From Molossus alvarezi (lineage: Eukaryota; Chordata; Mammalia; Chiroptera; Molossidae), in contig CM073898.1 in assembly GCA_037176705.1 (NCBI GenBank), positions 35,963,488 through 36,027,487 on the forward strand: a DNA stretch of 64,000 bases. Reading direction: 5' to 3'. This document shows positions 20,711 to 31,990 of the stretch, in pieces. The position numbers and the translations under genes are program-made. The notes beneath the pieces are model-generated. The model ran no database searches, was not told where the DNA came from, and worked only from the letters and a program-made list of their open reading frames with translations. How positions within the stretch are numbered: the first letter of the stretch is position 1; every line of letters starts with the position of its first letter.

Positions 20711-22387
20711 CCCTCTCCCACCCATTTTCTATCTCAAGTCTTCCCAAATCCCAGAAAATATCATAGACTTCGGAGAAATGTGTCTAATTTTACCCATGCA
20801 TTCTTATATGGTGTAACACGTCTGACGTGTGCATGAATTTGGCAAGCACAAAACTGCTGTTACAAATGCCAAACAATTTCACAGGATATTTGTAGATTTG
20901 GTAAATGGCAAAATTTAGCTTTTTAGCATGTCTAAAAGGAAACTCAGTATCACGGTCTATCTTCTGACATTCAGACAAAAATAGTGAAGTGTATTTTTGG
21001 AATATAAACGTGTCTTTACAATATGTTGCCAACAAAATCCATTTGAGTTTTTAAAATGCCCCATTGAAATGTAAAAATCACCTGAGAAACTAACGCTGTG
21101 AAGATAAAGCTTGAACTTAATGGCTATTTGCTTATCAGCAGCCACACACCATCAATGGGAAACAAGTACTGAAATATTTTTGAGTAGACACCTCCAAAAG
21201 TAGGAGTTACTTTTCACAGCTACAAGGATTAACTGGTATCGTTTGCTAAATATGGAAATGTGACTAATTTAGTCAATGCTCTGTCCACAAATGAGCTTTT
21301 CTTTTGCAATATTAACAACTATGATGAGAAAGCACATTACAAAATCAGCACAAGACAAACCCACTCCTTCCTGGCTGGTGGCATAGTGAGAACAGGTGAG
21401 AGGTTATTGGGTGGCTTTCAATGGTAGGACAGTGTCTTCATGCCCACATACCAATTATGCAGTGTAGTTATAAAAAATTCATTCAAGGCCCTGACAAGTA
21501 ACAATGATGAGTTACATGGAAATAGTGGGAAAATTTATTATTAAATGCATCTGCACCCAGAAAGGCCTCCCATCTAAACACCAAATATTTCAACTTGCAT
21601 TTGACCTTTCTACACTGTTCGCATAGGCTCCCTTTCCTCCCTAAAATGCTACAGAGAATGGAAGTGTTGTCAATTAAGTAAAAAGGGTGTTTGCATCAAC
21701 CTTTTCATGTGTGGAATTTAATGACATTTTAAGGTTAAGATAAAAGTCAAACATCGATTTTTTTGGTGTTCTCCCCTAACACACCTAATGAATAGAGATT
21801 TCGTTAAAAACATTTTAATCCAATTTAAAACTCCCACGATCATAGGACAGTTTTTCTTTTCTTTTCTTTTTATTATCAAACCTTTTCCCTCCCATTGTAA
21901 AAGATTCAGGACAGAAAGAAATGCCCAGTCAAGATGACCTAAGGAATTCAAATCCAGAAAATCTTGACAATGATGTATTCTACAATAAAGTCAGTTAGAT
22001 GAATTACATGCATGTGTATACCCTTTAGAAATCAGAAAACTGGAAATTTAGGATTCAGCCAATATTAGAGTGGATGCTGATACTTTTCTAGATGACCAAA
22101 AAAGATGTTTAGATAATATAGACGATGATTATTTTTCTATCTAATATTTACTATATTCTATAAAGTCAGAAGAATTAATATAATGAAGCATAACAGGAAA
22201 AAAAAAAAGTGGGAACAAAGAGATTGTGATGTTTGTTAAGCAGGAATCTGGCAACTCACACCAGGAAAGAGGTAATAGAAAGTTAGCTACTGCAATATCA
22301 CAGCTGCATATTTCACACGCAATTTGTGTGCAGAAAAAAGATAGCAAGATTTTTTGAACAAAATTCATAGCATAGCATTTCTGATTC
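20711..22387. other. Unique DNA
   Basis: 1.7 kb without gene or recognised repeat, apart from short T/C-rich patches near 21850. Confidence 0.45.
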
Positions 22388-22455
22388 TTTTTTTTTTATT
22401 CCTCACCCAAGGATATGTTTGTATTTACTTTTTTAGAGAGCAAGGAAGAGATGAT

Positions 22456-22502
<47 letters not shown>

Positions 22503-22618
22503 GAGAGAGAGAAGATTGATGCCTCCTGTATGAATCTGTACCAGGGATTGAACCCTCAACCATTTTGATATACCTGTACAGGATGATGCTCCAACTAACT
22601 GAACCACCTGGCCCAGGT
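22388..22618 (-). mobile_element. Ves-like SINE (type A), antisense, with GATA expansion
   Basis: Poly-T, degraded stem-loop (TCCTCACCCAAGGA), body and a decayed head ending near 22618. The usual GA tract is replaced by a tetranucleotide array. Confidence 0.85.
22454..22502. repeat. (GATA)n microsatellite
   Basis: About 12 GATA units inside the SINE's GA-rich region. Confidence 0.97.
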
Positions 22619-23590
22619 ACAGTGCGGATTCTTTAACACTCCATTAGAAATTTTAAAATATCTTATCTTCCTTAGGTATAATATGAACTCATAGTTCTTA
22701 TATGTAATGTAATCCCATTTTTTCTTCAGAAAATTATGTCTATACTGTTTTCTTCTTTTTTTTTTTTTTTAAATTATTTGGTAAAATCCATATGGGCAGG
22801 TAGTAGAATCATATGAAGTTTCTCCTAATAAATCGTGAGCTTAATTTTATGCCAAGTAAGTATGAGAACTACTGGGCTTTTATAGACAAAGCTAAATTCA
22901 ATAAAAGCAAATCTCTCTTTCAGATTAATAGTTTACATGATTATTTCTTTTGTGACTCAGAGGCAGAATTATTTTCTAAATGTGAATTCACACCTGAATT
23001 TGTCGTGAGCCTCAGTAAAACACATTACCATATTGTACCTTCAGTTTTTCTCATTTAGAATGTTTATTCAGAGCAGTTAACCCATGTTTCTAGTTCTAAA
23101 ATTAATCTCCTTTGTTTTAATTAAATGTCAGAAAGCCAGAAGTACTAGTCAAAACAAAAAGAATAATTTGTTGGGCAACTTTTAGGCATGGAGCTACTCT
23201 GAGACCTTAATGATACTTAGTTCCCCACAGAAGAAGCAATGAAGCTACGTAAGATTTGGAAGAAAATTGGAATGTGTCTCTGATTGCGTGTGTGTATGTA
23301 TATTTTTCTTTCACCTTCAGTAATTTGCTGTTCTATCCACATTACATTAGGAAGAGATTTCATTTCATTGACACCATAAAATTGAGTTGCCTACCCAATT
23401 AGCTCCAAATTTTCTCTATTCCTAGCTTTATCAGCATTTGCAAAGCCTTGAAGGGACTGGGAGAACTACATAGTAGACACCAGTCACGTTGAAGAAAACA
23501 GAGTATGAAAGGTTTACTCTGATAAAACTGAATGCTGAGGTGTTGAAGATCTCTAGATTTCCAGAAAAATAAAGGAGTAGGTGGATCATT
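22619..23590. other. Unique DNA
   Basis: Nothing recognised. The 81-codon frame at 22813-23058 starts with ATG and contains MKFLLINRELNFMPSKYENY, but resembles no known family and is within chance length for AT-rich DNA. Confidence 0.4.
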
Positions 23591-23599
23591 TTTAAATAC

Positions 23600-24175
23600 T
23601 CCTTTGTTCACTCACTTATTCAATGACTCATTCATTCCAGATAGGTTTATTGAATATTTACTATGTTCCTGACCATCACTAGCCCAGTGAGTGAAAGACA
23701 AGCCAGCCCAATCATTGGCTCAAGGAGCTTTCTACTTGTTGAGATGGACAAACAATTAGAAGCAATATCTAAGCTGAGCCATGAATAGAAATAGATGTAA
23801 GTCAATGTAGGGGCTGGAAGTAGAGAGTGGAGTGAAGTTGGGAGACGGAATGGCATATGTGAAAGCCCAGGAAAGAAAGAGCCCACAGCTGACGAGCTGA
23901 AGGTAATTCAGTTTGGTTATAATGCTACAGAGTAAGAGAAAGAGTTGCAATAGACCAGGTTAGAGTGTTAAGCAGAAATTTTGTTAAGAAGTTTAAGATT
24001 ATTTAGGTATGGAAGGAGGTAACAAAGTTTTAACAGGGCAATGCTTTTGCTAGATTGCATTTTAGAAAAAGTAGCCTGAAGGAAGTGGAGAGAAGGGATT
24101 AGGGAAGAAATACTGCAGGGAGGTGGAGTATTTGGGAGGCTGGTGCAGCCATCAGAAGATGGAGACCTGAAGGTT
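23600..24175 (-). repeat. L2-like relic
   Basis: 'attcattccagataggttta', then 'gaatatttactatgttcctg' and 'ctcaaggagctttctacttg' follow the antisense L2 3' end. The later purine-rich part (to 24175) is consistent with the same element but less certain. Confidence 0.45.
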
Positions 24176-24181
24176 TAAAGC

Positions 24182-24252
24182 AGTGCTTCTCAAAGAGTGG
24201 TCTCTGGACTAGCGAGATTACAACCCTCTAGACACTTGTTAGAAATGGAAAT
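24182..24252 (+). repeat. MER5-like hAT relic, left end
   Basis: Starts CAGTGCTTCTCAAAGAGTGG with 'ttgttagaaatgga' downstream, as in MER5A left ends (nonautonomous hAT-Charlie). Truncated. Confidence 0.6.
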
Positions 24253-24544
24253 ACCATGAACCAAACCATGAATTATAATAAATATGATCATTTGGTAGAG
24301 CATTAAAATTTATATATAATGTTTATATCACAAAGTGCAATGAGGTTGAAATAAGATCATCTCAATTTTATGGCTAATTCTCAATGGTTTCCTAAAATGA
24401 CAGTAGGAGAGAATTACTATTTTTACCTCAATAGATATTTATTTTATTTTAAACTCCAAAGAGTACTCAAAAGATTTACACTATATGTATAAATAATTAA
24501 GTTTTCTCCAAGGAGTTAGCGAGTAACAAAGATAATAATAATAG

Positions 24545-24790
24545 TAATTCTAATATTAGCTAATATATACCTAGAACTTACTGGGTACAAGGCAATTTTC
24601 TAAGTGTATTACAGGTATTAGGTCACTTAGTACTCATAATATCCTTAGCCAGTAGACATATTATCATTCCATTGTACAGAGAAGGAAAATGAAGAAGAGA
24701 GAATTTTACATAACTTGCCAAAGTTTTTATTAGTAAGCTTCAGAGCTCGGATTCAAATCTTAGTTATTTGTGTACAATGTTCATATACTG
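24545..24790 (-). repeat. MIR relic
   Basis: Antisense MIR: 'agaacttactgggtacaagg', 'aagtgtattacaggtattag', 'attgtacagagaaggaaaat', 'cagagctcggattcaaatct'. Confidence 0.78.
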
Positions 24791-25204
24791 AACCAGTTTG
24801 AGATTCTGTCGGAAACTAGTTGAGATATATTGAGAGAACAGAGTTTTCATCCACCATTGGGGAGCAAATGAGTGTCATTTTCAAAAACAATAAAAGCCAA
24901 GAAACTCAGGATGGGTTATTGTGTTTGTTTGTGTGCATGTTTCTGGGGTTTAGAGGTGTGTTTAGCAAACGAACTATAACCTCACTTAATTTACTTTGCC
25001 AGCAAGCTTCTGCTATAACCCTAAAATTATCAATGAATACAAACCGAGTTTAGAGTTTCTTCTTTACAGAAATTTCCAAAGCACAAAGAAAAGAGCCTTA
25101 TATAGTAATCTTCATCTTTGTTATTCCAGGTCTAAGATAGCTGTGGCAAGTCATAGCTGTGGAAAAGTATAGGGAGTCTTAAAATTAGAAACAAAAGATA
25201 TATT
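24791..25204. other. Unique DNA
   Basis: Nothing recognised; the 77-codon frame at 24820-25053 is unremarkable. Confidence 0.4.
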
Positions 25205-25350
25205 TTGAATAAAAATTTTTTTCATTAATTTGTGAGATTGTGCATCTCAATTTACTTATCCTTGCTAAATTTCAGTTTTCTCATATGTATAATGGGGATC
25301 ATACTTTTTTCATAGCACTGTTATGTTAAACAAGATATGTTCTTATTTAA
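25205..25350 (+). repeat. MIR-like relic
   Basis: 'tttcagttttctcatatgta' with 'aatggggatcatac' follows the sense MIR core. Confidence 0.5.
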
Positions 25351-25489
25351 TATATACACATAAACTTGGTTTGGTCTGACTAGCTTCTCATCTGAAGGCT
25401 TTACTAAGAAAGAATGTATCTTAAAGCACAGTCAGGATGTTGGCATTATTCAGTTCCTTATAATAGTGGAAATAAAATCTCCATTTCCT

Positions 25490-25770
25490 CGTGGACTGTC
25501 AGCTAGGAGATGCCCTGAGCTCCTAGAACCCACCTGCATTCCTTGCTGTGGCTACCTCCGTCTTCAATGTTGACTGTCTCTCACATTTCCTTTTTAAAGG
25601 GCTCACCTGAGTAGCTCAGACTCATCCACAATAATCTCCCTATTTTTACATTAGTTAGTTTGGGAAGTTAATTATATCTTCAACATTCCTTCCTGACTGC
25701 ATCTAGATGAGTGTTGGTAGCACTCATAAATAATTTGGTAGCCATGTACGTGCAAAATTGGGAGAAAAAT
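25490..25770 (-). repeat. MaLR-type LTR relic, antisense
   Basis: 'agctcctagaacccacctgc', 'attccttgctgtggctacct' and 'cacaataatctccctatttt' read as the reverse complement of the LTR family seen at 16235-16737. Confidence 0.5.
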
Positions 25771-26112
25771 CTTAAGAAATCAACATAGAACAGAATTCCG
25801 CCTCCCACGGGGCCATTCACCATTTCCCATTGCTAGAATACTCAGTCAAGTATCTTTTGCAGTATTCTGCTTGATCGAGTGGCTTAACCTGTATACCATG
25901 TCTACCACTTTGCTGTAAGGAAAGCCCCTTGCATTTATCCTGCAACAGTCATTGATGAGTATCATTGCCAAATCTTAAAGGGTATGCCAATCCTAGTCCA
26001 GAGAAGTCCCAAAACAGGTTCTTAGAGATATTTTTATATTCCTTAGCTTGAAACTGGGATTCTCTACCAAAATCCTGATTCTTTTTTCTCATACTGCATT
26101 AAAGAAATCAGG
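25771..26112. other. Unique DNA
   Basis: Nothing recognised. Confidence 0.4.
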
Positions 26113-26317
26113 GCTCTGGCTGGTTTTGCTCAGTGGTTAGGGCGTCAGCCCACAGACCAAAGAATCGCTGGTTCATTTCCGGCCAATGGCACATACCTCA
26201 GTTGCGGTTTGTTCTGGCCCTGGTCGGAGTCATGCGGGAGGTGGCCAATTGGTGTGTCTCTCTCACATCAATGTTTTTCTCGCTCTCTCTAAAAAACAAA
26301 AAAAAAAGGGGGGGGGG
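26113..26317 (+). mobile_element. Ves-like SINE (type A-like), A-tail ending in a G run
   Basis: Head GCTCTGGCTGGTTTTGCTCA, B-box region and CT tail. The A-rich tail (26291-26307) passes into about ten G's (26308-26317) before the right target duplication. Duplications read AAATCAGGG (26105-26113) and TAATCAGGG (26318-26326). Confidence 0.9.
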
Positions 26318-26326
26318 TAATCAGGG

Positions 26327-26639
26327 TTTGTCTATTATGTAGACAGAGTCAAAAACTGAGTGAAATAAAATTAAGCATTCATAGATCATTAGAATATTTC
26401 TTAAAATCTAGATATTAGGCAGAGGCAGAGACAAGTTCAGATATGATGGTTAACAATTTCTTTCCTTGGACTCATCATGAGATATCAGAGTATTTGGATT
26501 TAAATCAAACAAAGATTGGCACTCAGACATTAAAATGAGAGATTTAATATTAGTGGTGTTTTCATAATCACTCACGATCTTCTCACTAAAAATTTATATT
26601 GGTGCTACTTTAACAATGACTTAGAAGAACATTTGCAAA
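26327..26639. other. Unique DNA
   Basis: Nothing recognised. Confidence 0.4.
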
Positions 26640-26825
26640 GTGGTGGTCATTATACTATATGGATTGGAACATCTGAGGATAATTGTTAAAATGCAAACAT
26701 ACTGGGCTCTCCAAAGACTTCCCAAATCAGAATCTCTAGAATGGGCTTCAAGAATCAATCTGTATTTCAACAGACTTCCCAGGTAATTCTAAACTCCACT
26801 GGTTTGAAAAGTTGAGATTATTAGA
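26640..26825 (+). repeat. MER5-like hAT relic
   Basis: 'gataattgttaaaatgcaaa', 'cccaaatcagaatctctaga', 'gaatcaatctgtatttcaac' and 'cttcccaggtaattctaaac' follow the MER5A/B order. Terminal repeats are decayed. Confidence 0.6.
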
Positions 26826-27039
26826 AATATTTCTAATTCATTTCTATTTATTTTTCAAAAAGTTTGACTACTGAAAACATTACAAAGAGAGTTAGAAAAG
26901 TGGATTGAACCTCAATATTTAATCTCTGAATCATCCTTCCTGCTTTGGAAGGTGTTCCAACAACTTAGTGTCCAGGTCTGCTGTCAAATAACATATTACC
27001 CTCCTGAGTCATCAATAACATTTTGTTCCAGCAGAAATC

Positions 27040-27200
27040 TTATAAGTCATCTAGAACAATTTTCTTATTTTATAGGTAAGAAAATTGAGACCTAGATGGT
27101 TTGTGACTAAACTCAAAAATCATCCTGATCTTTGGTGGGTAGATGATGATTTGCAAGCAATGTCAAAATTCAAACTTCAGTGATCTTTTCAATCCATCAT
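27040..27200 (-). repeat. MIR-like relic
   Basis: 'ttattttataggtaagaaaa' then 'ttgagacctagatggtttgt' resemble the antisense MIR core. Confidence 0.4.
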
Positions 27201-27214
27201 ACTACCTACATTTT

Positions 27215-28690
27215 TTAAAATGTGCATTTAGGCAATATTGAAACATTCTCTGTAAAAAAAAATTGTTAAATGTTAGGACACTCATCCACAGTTATAGTTT
27301 CTTCTTGAAGACAGATAATCATGGCTTTTAAAAACTTTGACTCATTCCTGGTAGCATACCAGGGATCTTAGGACTTTTTAAATAGATTAGTTGATAATAC
27401 TGAATTTTGATTTGTAGCCAGTGAGACAAAATATCCACCACTTCAAATGTGCCATTATTAATACACTTAAATATCACTTCATTTTATATGCAATTTTTAA
27501 ATAATTTAGGTTGCAGATGTCTAACACTTCAGTTTTATTTATGTTGTCATATTTCTAAGTAGATGTTGTTTATAGTTTAAATAAGTTTGAATTTCAAAAT
27601 TATTTGGCTTTATTTCACTGAGTGGTAATGCTTGTATTTTCATATCATCAATCTGTTTACCTCTCTCTCTCTATTGTATGGATACATGAAATAATTCAGA
27701 AATTCACTGCATTAGAGTATGATAAAACATTTTTAAAAGTCCCTCCTTTGATATAATATAGAGATTCACCTAAAACAGAAGCTCTTCACATTGATAAATG
27801 ACTGATAAGAATAATTACTTAATAACATCCTCTTCACCCAGGTGATGTCATCCTAACACACTACCTTGAACAGTGCACATGAAAAAAATTGTGAAACTTT
27901 GGGTAGTTTTATATTATGTGGATTCATAACTGAAGAAAGAGAAGGAGCTGGAGGTGAGGGTGCAGGGGTAGGATCATACTAGGAAGCCATTTTTAACCTA
28001 GACATCCAGACTGCCCTCCAATTTTTACTACATTGCGATACACCTGTCAGGTGATCTTGTCATTTTGCAGGCCTGTCACTAATTTCAGATTCACATTCAA
28101 AGATATCAACAAGCATTTTGTTCTAAAATCATATATGTTTAGGAGGTCAAAAAGTTATCACTCATTGCATACAATTGAATAATTGAATAAGCTATTTCCC
28201 TCCAGTTTGAGTAACTTTGGGAGATTTGACTGACGGGAGAGAATGAATCAAAACCTTTTAGAATAAACAGTATCTGGGGAGATTGGTAAGTCTGATAAGT
28301 GTGACATAATCAGGGTCTTTGAACAATATGTGGAGATACAGAAACTATAAAGGACTCTCAGAGGTAGGTAGGTAGGGGTGTGTGTGTATGAGAGAGAGAG
28401 AGAGAGAGTAGAGAGAAAGAGATACAAAAAGGATAACAGGAAGATGCTAGTTCTCTGGGTCTCAGTCCAGGTTTCAGTGAATGCAATGGATTCAAATTAA
28501 AGTTACTTTCCAAGAAAATTATATCAAATTAAATTCCCCAAATATAGCCATTGTATTCCTACTATATGTAAAGCATTATGACAACTCAGGCAAACAAACA
28601 AATAAATAAACAAGCAGTCCTAATTTTTTCACCTCTTTATAGTTCTTCCAATAAGGCTATATTTGTTCAATGTATGCAATTCTAAAGCCA
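27215..28690. other. Unique DNA with a short simple-repeat patch
   Basis: Nothing recognised except (AGGT)n/(GT)n/(GA)n low complexity at about 28360-28410. Confidence 0.45.
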
Positions 28691-28815
28691 CAGAATGTTT
28701 ATAATTGGAAGAAATTCAGACATCACAGTTTCCAATTTTCTCAGCCCACAGAAAAAGGAACTGAGTCCAAAGGAGGTAAAGTGATTTGCCAAGAGTTCCA
28801 GAGAACTCTTCTGAT
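28690..28815 (-). repeat. MIR-like relic
   Basis: 'agaaaaaggaactgagtcca' and 'gtaaagtgatttgccaagag' resemble the antisense MIR core. Confidence 0.45.
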
Positions 28816-29636
28816 ATTATCCACCCACCCGAAATAGACTTCCATGACTGAGAAGAAAAGTAGGTGAATAGGCAGGCCAAGGATGTATTATGATTGCTAT
28901 TGTTTCAAATCTGTTAATGAATAACTAGTTTAATTATATACATGACATGCTACAGAATCTCTTTGATCCTGTCTTAGCTCTGAAACAAAATTGTGAACTA
29001 TAAATTCATCTTTTATAAAGGTGAGACTTTAGCAGGTCTCTCTTTCTTCTTAGGAATTCCTTAATCCCCCTAATTCCTTGTGAAAACCATTGAGAAATCA
29101 GCTAATTCGTATAATTTTCAGAGTCATCTTCAGTGTGGATTCTACAAGTTAGCCATCTGACACTTAAAACTCTAGCGCACTGGGTCATAATCAAGGCCAG
29201 TGGGAAATCCTCAGCATTGCCAGTGGCCTTAGGCTTTTCTCCCAGTCAGAGCAAGGGCCATGTTCTCCATTGCGAGTGTGGTGTACCAGCTGCCAGATGA
29301 AAATGATCTTTGCAGAGGCTTAGAAGAATCTCTCTTGAAATAATTAGGAGGTGACTCAAAGTGCCTGAGCTATTTCGACCTGATCATGTTGTTAAAACAC
29401 CTAAGCTCTAAACACTCCTCATTTCCACGATGGAAGCTTAATGTTATTTTTCACCCCAAGCCACAGAAACCTTCACTTAATTATTTAGTCAATCAACTCA
29501 ATTTAGGAATGTTTTCCTCATCAAAGGATGTGACACAAACTATTCTTGTCATCCAGCAACCCCAATTTACACCAATTCCACAAATTTCTCCATAACTTCT
29601 GCCTGGTTAAAGGCTGCGCCTCTCAAACCTCTTCTT
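28816..29636. other. Unique DNA
   Basis: No repeat recognised. Base composition around 29100-29400 is more balanced than its surroundings, but I see no exon. Confidence 0.4.
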
Positions 29637-29797
29637 CTTTTTTTTAAGAGAGGGAGGAAGGGGGGCAGAGAGAGAGAAAGAGATGCATCCATCAGTAATG
29701 AGCCCCGAACCTGGGTATGTGCCCTGACTGGGAATCGAACCTGTGAACTTCTAGTGCATGGAATAATACTCCAACCATCTGAGCTACATCAGCCAGG
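29637..29797 (-). mobile_element. Ves-like SINE (type B), antisense, internally shortened
   Basis: GA tract, B-box (GGGAATCGAACC) and decayed head ending near 29797; about 50 bp shorter than other copies. Short duplication AAACCT at 29625-29630 and 29798-29803. Confidence 0.85.
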
Positions 29798-29803
29798 AAA
29801 CCT

Positions 29804-30900
29804 ATTCATCTTTAATATCACCTCAGTGTAGAATGAGTCCTAATGTACAGTGAGTTCCAGATGAAGGACTAAGAAGGCTATGAGCTTCCCAGGACAAGTG
29901 TCTTGTCTGCTACACTCTTTTTAATCAAGGTGACTGGTGCCCAGTCAGCCCTCAGGCTATCAGCTACTTGATCATTATGCTGTCATAAAATCCCAGAGCC
30001 CAGATGATACATGCATCTTTTTTCATCTTCTCAACCATCCCACAGACTAGATATCCTGTTCCGGAGCAGGTCAGGATTTAGGAACTAGAGTCTGAATCTT
30101 GTAATTTTCCTCTCTGAATTTAACAATAAATAATTATAATATGTCAAACTTTCTGTCTAAGGTTTAAATGTTATTTTCCATTGACATATTGAGAAAAAAT
30201 AACAGACATATTAATTTGCTAATCATTCTTCCTAAACTCTACGGCAAAATGTCACAGAGAAGCATAGCATGGAGCGTACTGCTGCAGTGGAAGGAGGTGA
30301 ATCACACAATAGACAGGACCTTTCTGGTTACATTCCAATTAGCTTTTTGATATGAGAAAAATAATTTATCTCTTTTAATCTGTTTTTTTATATGCAAAAT
30401 CAAATGATAGCAACTACCCTCTGTATAAATCACTCATCTAGATTAAATAATTTAAGATATGTGAACCACAGTACCTATGACATACGGAGGTGCCCAATGA
30501 TAAATGGTAATTAGTCCTTAGAGTTCCAATTTGTTCTTCAGAACTTAAAAAAAATAATAATGCTCAAGATGAACATTAAGCTAGTTTTAGGCATAGCTGC
30601 TAATACTGTTGTGTTTAGATAAAAGCAACATGAACAGATTATCACTGTTTATTAATTCATCACCATATAAATGCAATAGAAAGAAGCTATTTATGGACTA
30701 ATCTATATGTCCCTGATATACATAGTGAGTTATTTTTTTTTTTTGCAGATTTTTGTTTCAATATACCATAAGATTTAACACTTAAATGTATTGGTAAAGT
30801 TCTAAAAATATATAAAGTTAAAATATATATATACTGCAGAATATTACTTAGATATCCATTGAGTAAAAAATAAAATAAAAAAATTGCCTAATTAAGCTAA
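29804..30900. other. Unique AT-rich DNA
   Basis: Nothing recognised. Confidence 0.45.
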
Positions 30901-31476
30901 ATATTTGATATCTTAACCTTGATATTTTGCCTGTGGGTATTTGACAGAAATCAAGTCAGTGGCTGGTCAATTGTTTATGTAGTGGAATCATTACAGGTGG
31001 CGACATTTGCCTCTGCAGTAACATTTGTAGCATTTAACATCCCTCAGAAACACAAACTATTCAGAGTTCTAAGTAGTTCATGGAGGAAAATGTTTGCATG
31101 GGGGAATAGGAAAGGGTGTCAGAATAAAGGCCAGAACAAAAGCCAATTCAAGAGAGCAGAATGTACTGGGAAAACCCCATGTCTGTGGTCTGCAAGTCCC
31201 CAGACCTGCTGCTGCTGCTGCTTTTTGCCACAGTGGCTTGTTTTTCTCTTCTTGCTAGAACTTTCAGGACTATCTCTCACTGGCAAGACTGAATCTAGAA
31301 CCTTGCTCTCAGGGATTTGGGGATGTAGAACTACTAGGCTTCTAGCCCCAAGATGCAGGAGAGAGCACAAAAGGAAAATAATTTATAGTCATCTAAAGAT
31401 AATCTGTAACAGCAGTGACAAAATACCAGGATATGGTGTCCAATTGGACTCACAAGAAATTTTGAGCAGAAGATGA
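30901..31476 (+). other. Long unexplained open frame, coding status doubtful
   Basis: No stop occurs in this frame from 30901 (after TAA at 30898) to the stop at 31474, about 191 codons, the longest outside L1. There is no ATG until 31090, so an ATG-started product would have about 128 residues, and that ATG (GGAAAATGT) has a weak context. The conceptual protein shows a Cys run (CCCCC) from a CTG repeat at about 31208-31225, then a hydrophobic stretch LVFLFLLELSGLSL. It matches no family I know. It may be chance, part of a noncoding transcript or a conserved element. Confidence 0.25.
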
Positions 31477-31477
31477 G

Positions 31478-31717
31478 AGGTAACTATGGGGAGGACATAA
31501 TAAACCACTTTAGGCATTGCTATACATATTGGAGTTTACTTATTTGGATTTTTCAAAGGGTGATCCTAGAAGAAACATACTACTATATATAGGAAATAAA
31601 GTTGCAAGGTTTGATTAATAAGTGGAAAAAGAACTAATATTCCAATGTTTACTCTTCTTTTGCATATCATTCCTGAATGTGTTCAATAAAATGATAGGGA
31701 ATATGTGTAAAAATGAT
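31478..31717. other. Unique DNA
   Basis: Nothing recognised. Confidence 0.4.
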
Positions 31718-31730
31718 TGTGAGCTTTTTT

Positions 31731-31977
31731 TCTTTAAAAAATTTTTTTTTTTTATCCTCACATGAGGACATTTTCCCATTTTTTGTTCAGATAGAGTGGG
31801 AGGGAGAGAGAGAGAAACATCGATGTGAAAGGGACACATTGAGTGACTGCCACCCGCACAACCCAACCAGGGCCAGGGACAAATTGCAACTGAGGTACAT
31901 GCTCTTAGTGGGAACTGAACCCGGGTCTCTCCAGACCGCAGGCCAATGCTCTAATCGCTGAGCAAAACTGTCCAGGG
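31731..31977 (-). mobile_element. Ves-like SINE (type A), antisense
   Basis: Poly-T, stem-loop at 31755-31768 (TCCTCACATGAGGA), GA tract, B box and head ending TCCAGGG. Target duplications TGTGAGCTTTTTT (31718-31730) and TGTGAACTTTTTT (31978-31990), one mismatch. Confidence 0.95.
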
Positions 31978-31990
31978 TGTGAACTTTTTT

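Noticed and set aside
22454..22502. CRISPR-like regular repeat
   Set aside because: Uniform 4-bp units without spacers, in a vertebrate sequence; a microsatellite.
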